The position numbers were made by a program, and so were the translations under genes. Below the pieces are notes generated by a model. That model saw nothing but the letters and a program-made list of their open reading frames with translations. It ran no database searches and had not been told where the DNA came from. Below, in pieces: positions 37,184 through 47,300 of a stretch of DNA of 64,000 bases (position 1 is the first letter of the stretch; every line of letters starts with the position of its first letter). The DNA comes from Eudromia elegans (lineage: Eukaryota > Chordata > Aves > Tinamiformes > Tinamidae): positions 473,748 through 537,747 of the forward strand of contig PTEX01000164.1 in NCBI GenBank assembly GCA_003342815.1. Direction: 5' to 3'.

Positions 37184-40100
37184 GAGACTTTTCTATTAAA
37201 GATTTTTTTGGCATTTTTAATATGAACATTCTAACATTAATCAGATAAAAGTGTAGATACAAGTCTACAGAATGAAATTGTGATAAAGCAGTGCAATGTA
37301 TAATTAATAATAAAATTATTTTCATTACAAATACAATGAAATTTTCAGTTGTTTCTCACCTACCTTTTTAATTTCCACCCCCCCCCCGTCTAAGACAAAC
37401 AGGTTTTTCATTAGCTATGAAAGGGAGTTATAGGCTTCATTATGAGTAAAAAAGTATTGAGGAATGAGGTGGAAAGATAATTACTGGCAGAAGGATGCAT
37501 TTCATCTCTCTCTGTGCCTGCTTTGAACTCAAACATGGGAAGAGAGTTCAGTTGTTATAACTGTTCATTTTCCTGTGGGAATGAGCCTTTGAGGTCTTGA
37601 TTTATTTTCCAGCGGACAGCAGTTTTATTGCAGGATCATGGTCTTCTAGGCAGCATCAGGAAAAGAAGCCTTGAAATACCATTTCATCCCCAGAAGTGTC
37701 CCAGGATTGCCTTTAAAGACCCACTCCTGCCTCCTCCGCTGCTGGGCTGCATTCTGGCAAGGCTCATTTAGTACCCACACTGCGGAGGCTCCTCACCCCG
37801 ACCTGACTGACAGGGAAACAGCAAAAACTGCAAAGTCGGGAGGACGATGAGGAAGTGATGCAGAAAATAGCTTTTGCTTTGAGAGGAAAAAAATAAACTC
37901 CTGGGATTTTACATGGACTCATCATAGGTCCTCTAGAAGAGCTATTGTGCATAGAACTGAAACTGGGCTGCATCCAACCCCATATTTTTCTTTTCTTGTC
38001 CTTTCTGAGGCAGTAGTCATGGAGAAACTGTGACCTGATGGAGACAGAATGGAAGAGAAATGCTGGCTATGCAGCTCACGAGTCCACGAGCGGCGCGCAC
38101 AACCGCACTGAGGCTGAGAATATGAAATAGAAATGCAGAAAATGTTTCTTTCTGAGTTTTCCATGTTGCTTCCAAGGCAGCACTGACCTGAACTAATTCA
38201 AGTAGATACTTTCAGACCTAGATCCCTTAGGGTAGCAATTCACAAAGTTGGCTGTTGATGTAAACTAAAGAGGACTTAATTCACATGGCTAGTATCTGTG
38301 CAGTGACTCGTACCTACCTAGTCTAGAAGCTTCCTGATCTCTTTGTTAGATCAGTGGGGCTGGAAACCTGAATCCTGCTTTTCCTTCTAAAGTTGTCCCA
38401 GTACAATGTGTGGTGGGGTCACATTATTCCTTTTTATTTGGTGTTCTCCTCTATTAAGTGAGTCTATGATAATAATAAGGATTTTTAGAAGTACTTTGGA
38501 GGGTTTTTTTAACTCATTAGGGGTTATAATACCCTTTAAAGACTCCATATATTTCCATGTTTGTATGTGTGCAGGTTTCCTTGACATGCACTGTTAAAGT
38601 GCTTTCCAATTCCATGAGGTTGCAACAGCAGCTGGCAGAAATGGAGAAACCAGTGGAAATTAGGGTGACCTGAGCATTAAGCATAATGCTGTTCTGGACA
38701 TATATTTTCATCCTACATTTGATCTTAGTGTAAAGAAATAAGAAATACTTGTACAGGCCCCATTTACTTTCTCCTGACAGGAAGGAAGGGGGTGAAAAAT
38801 CCAAATCTTCCTTAACCTGTTTTATGCCTAAATGCAGCATGCAGGAGGCAACTCTGTGTGTCAGCCACAATTAATGGTTGCAAAGCTGCCCTCATTTCTT
38901 GGGGAAGAAAACCCAGTGTGTGGCCACGCCATTCAGAAAGGCTCAACCCCACAGGCCACCCCATTGAAAGGCTGAGATACGCAACAGCAGCAGAAGATAA
39001 CAAACAAGATCTGCACATGATGGCCAACAGATAATGGCTTTTTGCTCAGCCAAGAAGTATTAAAACATCTGACCATAGAGAATTCCAGATTAATGTACAG
39101 CTCTGACACAAAGGAGTCCCAGGGCAACATTCAGGGTTCTGCATGTAGGCTGAATAAAACCTCAGAGCCCAGTTATATGATAATTTGAAGGGCAAAGATT
39201 AATAAAAATTGTATTAATTTCTCTATTGGCTAGGAAGCAACTGTGACTGAACCCTGCTGTGCCAGCCCCTGATCCCAGAGTAGGAGGCACGACCTCCAGT
39301 TGCATCTTGACAAGACTGGAGTGAGTGCAGCACTGGCCGCTGTAACCGCCTTTCCTGGCGTGCAGGACAGTCCCTGGTGCCCGCTCCTCTGTGGATGCCC
39401 GAGGCCACTGCCGGTGCTGTGGCCCTTGGCGCTCCCAGTCTGGGCAGAATTTGCGTCTGGGAAGATTCACGTGTCATTTCAGAGCTCCTTTAACTTGTCG
39501 GCAGTGTTACATAACGTGCGTGGAGTTGCCATGGATGTGACACATCCGGAGTGAATTAGGAGATGCTGGTAAGCAGTTCCATAATTCAAGAGGTGGAAGG
39601 TGTCTAATTAGGAAGAAAAATACGAAACAGAAGGAAGATCGAAGGGATAATAACAATGAGGAGGCAGGAGAGAAGAAAAGAAACAGATGTTCAGAGACTC
39701 CCATGAAGAATAGAAACAGATATGAAGGCAACAGTTGAGGAACAGTAAAACTCTAATTGTGTCTTTTTTTCAAGTGTCACTAAGCCATTGTAAGCAGCTG
39801 AAGGGAAGGCTTTCTGAAAGAAACAAGCACGGATTACCAGAGAATAGCCGGCAATATTCATGGAGCTTTTAATGATAAAAAGCGCTTAATGGGCTTCCTA
39901 ATGCAGGACTTAAATCCTTTGATGTCTAATGGCTGTTCTCACTCTTCTTCCTCTCCAAAAACGTGCTTGTCTAAAGTCAACACCTTACCCAAAAGGACCA
40001 TGCTCCTGAAATTCTCAAATGTTTACAGGAAACAAAACAAAGCAAGAAGAAGCAAGAGTTTGTTTCCTTAAGGGCTAGGTAAATTGCTTCTATTAAAAAG

Positions 40101-41124
40101 GGCCTAGAGGTCCAAAGTCCCGTGTTAAGAGATCTGCTTGTGCTGCATGTCATGATGCTGAAGAGTAAGGAACAAAAATTACATGAAATGGCATAGGATA
40201 TCCCTCATCTTTTATGAGTATTAGAAAATTCCAAGCAAATAATCTCGGGGCTAACATTTGCTCCAATAAAACATCTACTAAACAAACTCAAAAACCACAC
40301 CAATTTGCTCAAAAATTCAGTCTGAGGGTCATTCCTTATTAGTAAAAGGTGTAGTAGTTCAGCACATTGTAGTTTGAACACAAACTGGTTAGGAACACTC
40401 TTAATGTTTGGTGAAGTTTATGAGTGGTGTTTCGGTGAGGCACCCACATGCTGGGATGCGAGCCTGGGATTTGCTTTGGACTGGCTCTGCGGCCGTTTCT
40501 GCATGCTTGGCACAGGGCTGCAAATCCGAGCAGAGGCTGCTCCCCGCTACCCACCCCCTGTGCACGGTGGTGTGCAAGGAGGCCAGCAGGACGTGAAGGT
40601 GGCCGGTGCCTCTTCCCTGCTCAAATGCCTACAGCAGATGCATTCAATTAAAGCTGCTTAACTGAAAATGCATAGTTTGGTCCAATTAGAGGTGTGGCAA
40701 AGGTGTGGCTCCACTGGCATATTTGCAGAAGATGGAAGAAATCTGAATCACAGTTTCCTTGCAGTGAATTAATCTCAGGTCTCCAGGTTTCTTCTGATGC
40801 ACCAGTGGGAAAGCAGGGAAAAGTTTTTGATCTGGACACACTCTTTGGCTCGGGGGTGCTGTTTGTAGTGCACGCTGCAGAGCTGGGGTTTGGCTGCAGC
40901 TCCATTTGGCCATGTACCCAGGGTGAGCTGCACTTGATGTACTGTGTTTTTCACACAAGGGAAAATCTGGATGCTGTGGAGAACATGTAAGCTGACGGAA
41001 AGAGCAAGGAGCATGACATTCAGAGGCATTTGGTTGGTGCTTTGCTAATCCCCTTAGCATAAAGCCAAGCACAGATACGGGGTGGAAAGGGATTCTCTCT
41101 GCACCAGATCTTGAGAAGGCATTA
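37184..41124. other. Non-coding DNA with scattered GC-rich patches, no gene seen
   Basis: About 3.9 kb without a recognised exon. A C10 run lies at 37,378-37,387. GC-richer patches at about 39,240-39,450 and 40,430-40,620 open overlapping frames on both strands (up to 128 codons) with no recognisable domain. GC content rises in steps toward the CpG-dense blocks that follow. Confidence 0.5.
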
Positions 41125-41500
41125 AGGCGTGTTTTCCACCTTCCCTTCTAGAGCGAGCCATGACCTCTCACCGGGGCCCCCGGAGCGTCCTTCAGGGAAA
41201 GCCTTGCTGTTACAGGGGCGGTATTAGCCGCACGACCGCGTTACTGCCTCTCTGACCGTGTGGCACCACAGCACATTTGAACAGGCCGTTCTAACAGGTG
41301 CGCACACGTATCGCGTCCGCTGCGCTCGGGCCTGACTGCTGCCCCAGAGAGGGCCTCGTATCTGGGCCCCACGGTGAAGAAACTCCCACCCGTGCTGCGC
41401 CAGCGCCGTGCGCACACCCCGACCCGCCGCGGAAAGGCAGGGCAGGGCTGCCGCGTGGCTCGGGCTCTCTTCGTCACGGAGAACCTTTTCGATGCCAGAA
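41125..41500 (+). promoter_or_regulatory. CpG island, candidate promoter
   Basis: By eye about 35 CpG lie between 41,150 and 41,500, at over 60% GC. This is close to the number expected without CpG depletion, in a window otherwise very poor in CpG. It contains an Sp1-type GGGGCGG at 41,215-41,221 and no obvious TATA box. Vertebrate promoters of this kind are usually TATA-less with dispersed start sites. Plus-strand polarity is inferred from the splice-donor match at 41,712 and the T/G richness of the plus strand further downstream. The gene is unknown. A bidirectional promoter or an orphan CpG island are alternatives. Confidence 0.5.
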
Positions 41501-41814
41501 GATTTTCAACAGATTGGACCCAGTCGCCCTTCCCTCCTCCTCAACTGTTCTTGTTTGCATTTTGTCAGACAGCCTTTTGCCCACCCTCTGTCTCACAACA
41601 GACACCCTGGTACAGGTTTTAAACACTTTTAGAGGCATCAGGGGTATCTTGTTTACACAACCCCAGGGAACGGGCCCTACAACTGGCCCTGGGCCTGGGG
41701 GCTCTCCTCAGGTAAGGAAGTGGAAGTTGGAACTGCACTGAGCGCAGATGACAGAGACCAAGGAGCTGCACTTGCCAGGGGCAGCAGAAACAGGAGAAGG
41801 GAGAGCAGACCCAG
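41501..41814 (+). other. Inter-island segment, possible first (non-coding) exon end
   Basis: This part links two CpG-dense blocks. A plus frame is open from 41,298 to 41,741 (147 codons), but it starts at GTG and contains no in-frame ATG, so translation there is unsupported. A strong donor match lies inside it. If transcribed, this would be 5' UTR or a lncRNA exon. Confidence 0.3.
41709..41717 (+). promoter_or_regulatory. Strong splice-donor match
   Basis: CAG|GTAAGG matches the vertebrate 5' splice-site consensus (MAG|GTRAGT) at eight of nine positions, with the exon ending at 41,711. It lies about 210 bp downstream of the CpG island at 41,125-41,500, a normal first-exon distance. Such matches also occur by chance. 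Confidence 0.35.
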
Positions 41815-42070
41815 CAGGCGCGCCCACTCAGAGCTCGTTAGCGCTCTGGGGTGGGGCCGTTAACGGCTGCTAACGGCCGCACCGGCCACGTGACCAGCGG
41901 CGGGTACCTAAAGGCGGTGTCGGCAGTGCCCATGTCTTTGCTGCCCGGCAGGGAGGAGCTGCTCTCGCTGCTGGCAGGAGGTGCTGGTTCGTATTGAGGC
42001 TCGGGGCAGCGTGGGCACTGGGGAGCAGGAGACCTCCCAGCTGATGTCACGCCATCTGACCGCGCAATGA
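41815..42070. promoter_or_regulatory. Second CpG-dense block with E-box and MYB-type sites
   Basis: About 22 CpG in 255 bp by eye. It holds the perfect 12-bp palindrome GCCGTTAACGGC (41,856-41,867) and a further CTAACGG at about 41,870, giving three TAACGG/CCGTTA copies that fit the MYB core (YAACNG). The E-box CACGTG (41,887-41,892) sits in GGCCACGTGACC, close to the USF/TFE3-type GTCACGTG site. The motifs are seen directly. Binding and promoter function are inferred. Confidence 0.45.
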
Positions 42071-42074
42071 GTGG

Positions 42075-42149
42075 CTCTTATGAAGCTTATGCCATAATTA
42101 AATAGAGCAGCAGGCTTAATTAGGTCACCAGGAGTAAGTAAGCATGGCT
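42075..42149. promoter_or_regulatory. AT-rich motif block with two TAATTA sites
   Basis: Two TAATTA homeodomain cores lie 22 bp apart (42,095-42,100 and 42,117-42,122), the second followed by GGTCACC, which contains a nuclear-receptor-like half-site (GGTCA). The block follows directly on the CpG-dense region and is not low-complexity. It could be a promoter-proximal enhancer. Conservation was not testable. Confidence 0.25.
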
Positions 42150-42200
42150 AAATATGCAAGTATTCTCTCCCAGAGAGAGCATTTTGGGGCTTGCATATTT
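42150..42200. repeat. Nested inverted repeat with octamer-like arms
   Basis: AAATATGCAAG (42,150-42,160) is the exact reverse complement of CTTGCATATTT (42,190-42,200). Inside the 29-bp spacer a second perfect stem, TCTCTC (42,164-42,169) with GAGAGA (42,173-42,178), has a 3-base loop. The outer arms contain ATATGCAA, close to the POU octamer ATGCAAAT. The structure could act as paired POU sites or form a hairpin in DNA or RNA. Its pairing is seen directly, its role is not known. Confidence 0.6.
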
Positions 42201-42202
42201 GA

Positions 42203-42235
42203 CCTGAGGAGGGTTTGCCTGAGGAGGGTTTGCCT
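42203..42235. repeat. 15-bp perfect tandem duplication
   Basis: CCTGAGGAGGGTTTG is present twice in a row (42,203-42,217 and 42,218-42,232), followed by CCT. It lies two bases after the nested inverted repeat. Confidence 0.95.
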
Positions 42236-42829
42236 TTGGTTGCAGCAAGGGGATGCAGAGCTGGGGCTATGGGCGGCTCTCTAACCGGTGCAGCAATATA
42301 ATATCTCCATAGCACTTGCGGTGCTGTGTGTATCAGGTTAATGTGCTACAAAAGCACAGTGCTGTTTTTCTAGAGTCTTCCCCATCCCATCTGTGTTGGG
42401 AGCCATAAGAAAGTTGTTGGTTGGATATGATATTTTTCTTTTTGAGATTGCCCCAGAAATTTTGAGCAAGTTCCTTCAGCATGTTCCCTGCTGTTGCAAA
42501 GGCCGGAAGGCTGGTAAAACCCCCAGGTTGCCTGTTATAATTACGGTGTGTGGCCTCTTCTTTGCAGCACGTTCTGTGGGCAGCGTGTGTCGTGGCGGGC
42601 GAAGGGGCAGCTGGGCAGCCCCTCTCAGATGGGCACGCGTTGTGAGGGCTCGGGTGGAAGAGAGGAATTGAGGACACAGGTGGCGCTTGCAGTCCTGTTT
42701 CTCCCGTGGAGCTCTTGGTGATACGGATGTTGACAGTGTTCAGATAATCCAGCTAATAAGATGCCTTTGTGCTGTGTAACTTGGTTGTAAGTGTTGCTGA
42801 GCACAATTCCCAAATATGGACTTTTAAAC

Positions 42830-42846
42830 ATTTATTTATTTATTTA
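42830..42846. repeat. (ATTT)4 short microsatellite
   Basis: Four uninterrupted ATTT units followed by A. Not associated with any element body. Confidence 0.9.
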
Positions 42847-43318
42847 GTCAGGTGGTGAAGGGTTGTGGTTTTCTGGTGTTTTTTTTGTCTGTTTCAGTTT
42901 TTTTTTTCCCCCTAGTGTGCTGGTACTTGAACAAAGTCTTCAAATTCTGAATATGAAAGTAACATCTGGTTTGGTTTCAATCCTGTTGCAAGCAGCAAAT
43001 GCAAATAGAGCTTTTCATTTCAACAAAAGACTCTTGGATTGTCATTCTAATGAAAGTTGATGCCTACATCCCAATTATCCTCATGTCAGGGATTTGCTGG
43101 ATCTTGCTTCAGCTGAGAAGGAAACAAATTTGCTAAACACTTCAGTCCAGAACTTATCCCTCAGGATGACTTTCACTTTTAATAGCAGTCGCTAATCTGC
43201 AACTTGCAGTTTCTTCCACTTATCATATTTTTCCAGGCAATGCACAAAACCTTTATAGGTCTCCTGTACAGATCGTATCGGGCAGCAGCTATTACTGATA
43301 AGCCAACATCCCGCTCTT

Positions 43319-43334
43319 CACACACACACACACA
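43319..43334. repeat. (CA)8 microsatellite
   Basis: Eight uninterrupted CA units, a short dinucleotide repeat in unique DNA. Confidence 0.95.
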
Positions 43335-44297
43335 AGATTGAATGCTCTGAGAAAAAGTGGTGTGGAAAGGAAATGTCGACCTAGAAGTGTTACTGCTTAG
43401 TTTTGTTGATGTGCATGTGTGACAGGGAGAGCTGTTCGAGGCTGGCACATGGAGTATTCTCTCAGGACAGTCCTTCTTGTGCTGGCCCTGCCTCTTGGCT
43501 TTGCTGCTTGGGTTTAATTTGTATGTCTGCTGTGTTGCCTGTTTTCAAGAGGAGGAAGAAGCTTGCTTTTATCAGCTTTTTTTCATGGTTTATTTTATAT
43601 CAGCTTTTTGGTGTAGAGCTTGCTTAGTGAACTCAGATAACTTCTGATGTGTCTCCCAGACTGCTTGGTGATGCTTCCATGTGGGTGACAGCAAAGGCTA
43701 AAATGTTATGGGAGTTCTTTGGTAATATCCTTTTATTACAACTTGGGAAATAATGTAAAAGTTATCGGTAGATTTGTATTGTCCTTTTATTTCTGTCCTT
43801 CATGTTAAGCAGTAAAATCTCGTCTAAAAATACTTGCCAAATTTGAGTGTGGCTTTGAAACTCTTATCAAGAGGTTAATCCTAGAAAAACTAGATTTGTA
43901 GACACAGGTACTGTTTTCTAAAGCAGATATAGAAGTCCATAGCGGAAATTTACTTGCCATGTTCTATCATGCACATATATTTTCAGCTTATTTTAGTTTT
44001 TTATTAAAAAAGAATATTGCTTAACCTTAGAAAGCCTAAGGAATCATTAGAAAGGATAAGATCTGTTTCACATCAGGAAAATGTAATATAAACTGTATTC
44101 TGAATGGGGAATTTGAAAAGAAAAACATAATAGAATGTGATGACAGGGCTAAAGGAAGTTCATGCTTTAAAATTTGGGAGGAAATGTGCAGTTTTGTTGA
44201 AAGACTTGTTCAGAACTTTGTTCTTCAAGAATTTTGTGGGTTTTGCCCACTTGCTGCTTGTAATTCTGGTGATTGTTAAGTTACTGAGTTTACTTGT

Positions 44298-44327
44298 TTG
44301 GTATTTGGAGTGTTGGTATTTGGAGTG
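44298..44327. repeat. 15-bp perfect tandem duplication
   Basis: TTGGTATTTGGAGTG occurs twice in direct succession without a difference (44,298-44,312 and 44,313-44,327). A recent slippage duplication is likely. Confidence 0.95.
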
Positions 44328-47300
44328 AAGCTGTAGGAATTGGACATTACCAGAGAGAACAGAGAATCAGTTTAGAAAAGGACTTGGAGCTAGATTGGTT
44401 GTCTTGAGCAGGCCCTCATTTGTTTGTGTTTTGAAACCTCTTGTGGAGAACGGAAAAATGAGAGGTGGAGAGGACAATGGAAATGCCATAAATTGTATCT
44501 GATTAAACTACTGTTTTTCCAACACATGATGATATTGCAATATTGCTTCCACGGTTTCCAGGGAAAGGAATGTGATGGCAGCAGATTGCTCAGGTATCCT
44601 GTCATGCCTGGGCTGCCATTGGCTTAGAGCTTGTACTCAAAGATCAACCTACCTGGTGTGGTCTGGTTTCTGTTCCTTGGGTGAATGATTCTCCAAATGT
44701 ACTCAGAATAAATTGTGAAAAGTGACTCCACTGAAGAAGAGGAAAGAAAACCTTGCCCTTGTGTTCAGAGTTGTGATTAGTAAGTAAGCAGGCAGGTGAT
44801 CAATTGAATGCAATATGCATTCCTGCTCTCAGTCACTGCTTTGTGCTCCTTTACTGACAAAAGACTGACGAGTCTTTCACTCCTGTGCCAACTTCCCCTT
44901 TGCAGATCAAGTTCAATGTGATGCAGCCATTGAACTGGACCACAATTGACTGCTTAAATAAGGAAATGCTTTCCAGGTCGGTACAGAAGCCAAAATGCTG
45001 TCATCAAAATCCTGGCGCTTCATAGCTATTGTTGAACCTGATTATCAGTTGGTACCTGGTTCTGTCACTTGTGACCTACTTCCATTGCATCTTGTTATTC
45101 AGTATTTAAGATATTTTAGGCAGATTCAGTGCAGTTGTAATTTAGCTGACAGAAAAAAATGTTCTATTAATCATTAATAAAACCATATCCACTTCACTTT
45201 GTGATGCTCATCCTTGGCCCTATCTGGTATTCGTTTATTTTATCCATTTTAATTCTCAAGCCTGTTTTGCTTACTTTTCTACTTAGAAACAAGGATTGTC
45301 TTCCAGTTGTCTAAAGTATCCTCTAGTGTGCAACATGTTTGTTTAGGGACTGTGTTTTACAGCTTGGGCATCTTTGAATTTCTACAACTGCATTTCTATT
45401 TGTAATCTAGGTTTTGTTTCGAAATGATGCCTTTATGAATTGTTATTTCTGTGTAGTATCAGTGATATTCATTGCGCTGGTGTGAACAGTAATACTGCAG
45501 TAGCTCCAAAGCTTCCCCAAAGCTTCTGCATATACTCTTTGTGCCTCTAATCTTGCTGGTGTGAGTACCAGTATATAATTCTTAGAGATTTGTGTTGTAA
45601 AAAGCTTTAATGTGCATCCTATACTACTCATTTTCTATTACATCACTAAGCTTCTGCTGATTGTGATAGACACTGCAGTACCACAGGGGAATACATTATG
45701 GGTTTTGGCTGATTATATCTGAATAAATGGAGCTTGCTATGAATTTAGGGGAGCTGACTTGCATTTAGAACAGGAGTAAGGTGCCTGGAAAAATATATTT
45801 GAAAGAAAACTAACCAAACCCATGTAAGCCATAGAAATAAAGGTGGGCAAGCTGTGTTTATTCTGCATCACTTCACCTCTCAGACTTTAAGTAGCATATA
45901 TTTTCCATGGAAAAAGGGAGGAAGCTTGTCTCCTTCCCAGGAGGAGCTAGAAATGGCAAGCTTACTGAAGGGAGGTTGAAAGCTCCCCATGTATTGTAAG
46001 GGCACCCTGGGCACTGCTTGTTGTGTGTAACTGCTGTGGGAGCGTGCTCGCGCAGCCTGAGTACTGCAGAAGGCCTGATGTACTTGCATCTAAAATGTTT
46101 GACAGAAGTTACCCACAGCTCTGAGGATTTGGCTGATAGTCATTAAAGCTTATGGAAATCGTTCTTTCCCTCCATCTTCCTGCCTGCTCTCTAGTCTGAG
46201 AGAATGGATTGCATCTAGTTGCATGCAAGAAAGGTCTTTAAACAGCCCTCCTGCTTATTTGCACAGTTAGAATAAGCTTCATACACTCATTCCTTAATCA
46301 TTCTGTACGTGTTATTTACTGTTTCTTCCCCATGATATTCCCAGACAAGCTGGGCTGCAGAATTTAACTTTCCATGTCCTTTGACTGCGATCTACATCCA
46401 TGTGATGCTCCTGCAGATTGTGAGACTTGCCAAATTGTGAACAATGACAGTTACTAATGTAAATATCCTCTGCGCTAAACTTCTGTAAGGGTCCTTCCAG
46501 TTGCATCTATCTAAAATGTGACTGTAAATGTAGTGAGGCATTTAGAGGTAACTCCTGCCAAGGATCAGAGGAGTGCCCCAGTAGTATGTTTTAACCATAT
46601 TTTGGTGGTAATGTGGTCAAATTTCAGGTCTATTTTACTTTGGTTTTTAAATACAATAGTTGTGCTTTTAATACAAAAATTACCAAAGTTATATGTGTAT
46701 ATATATCTTTTTTCCTTGCTAAAGAACAGGGTGAGGCTGGATTGTTCTTTGAAGATGCCAGCTTCTCTGCCTCCTGTTTGTGAAGTCCTTCAGAGGAATC
46801 CAAATGAAAATCCCCATGGAAAAACAGTATTTTTACACATTCAAGTAAATAACAGCTTGTGTATTAATCCTTGTTGCTACAGAAGTCAGCATGTTAGGAA
46901 AATGTGCTGATTAAAAAGTATTGTTCTAAAGGCTTGAGAATTATTCTCAAACTCTGTTTTAAGTGATATAGCTACTTCAGAGACTTCAAGCTAAGGAATA
47001 AGAGCTGTTGTGTCTGAAGCTTTACTTTAAAAAATGCCATTTTCTCTACAGTCTTGCACAGTTGATATAGAAACATCTTTATAGACCAAGGTGGTCAAAA
47101 GCTTTCTCAGTAGCACTCCTAAAAGTATGACTTACATATTGTGAATTTAGCTGCTCGTTGTCTTTTAACAATATGATAGCTAAAGCAGTAGCAGAGAACT
47201 TGGTCTAAACAGTACAGGGCTGTGGTTGTATTTTTTCTGTAATGAGCCACCCAAACAATACAGCTTATTGCTGGTTTAAGAGGACTTACCTGGAAAAATG

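Noticed and set aside
41298-41741. 147-codon plus-strand frame through the CpG island
   Set aside because: It starts at GTG and has no in-frame ATG. GC-rich DNA has few stop codons, so length alone is weak evidence. Kept only as possible non-coding exon context.
42067-42105. Short ATG frame (MSGSYEAYAIIK) at the end of the second CpG block
   Set aside because: Twelve codons without recognisable similarity. Too short to support as a gene start.
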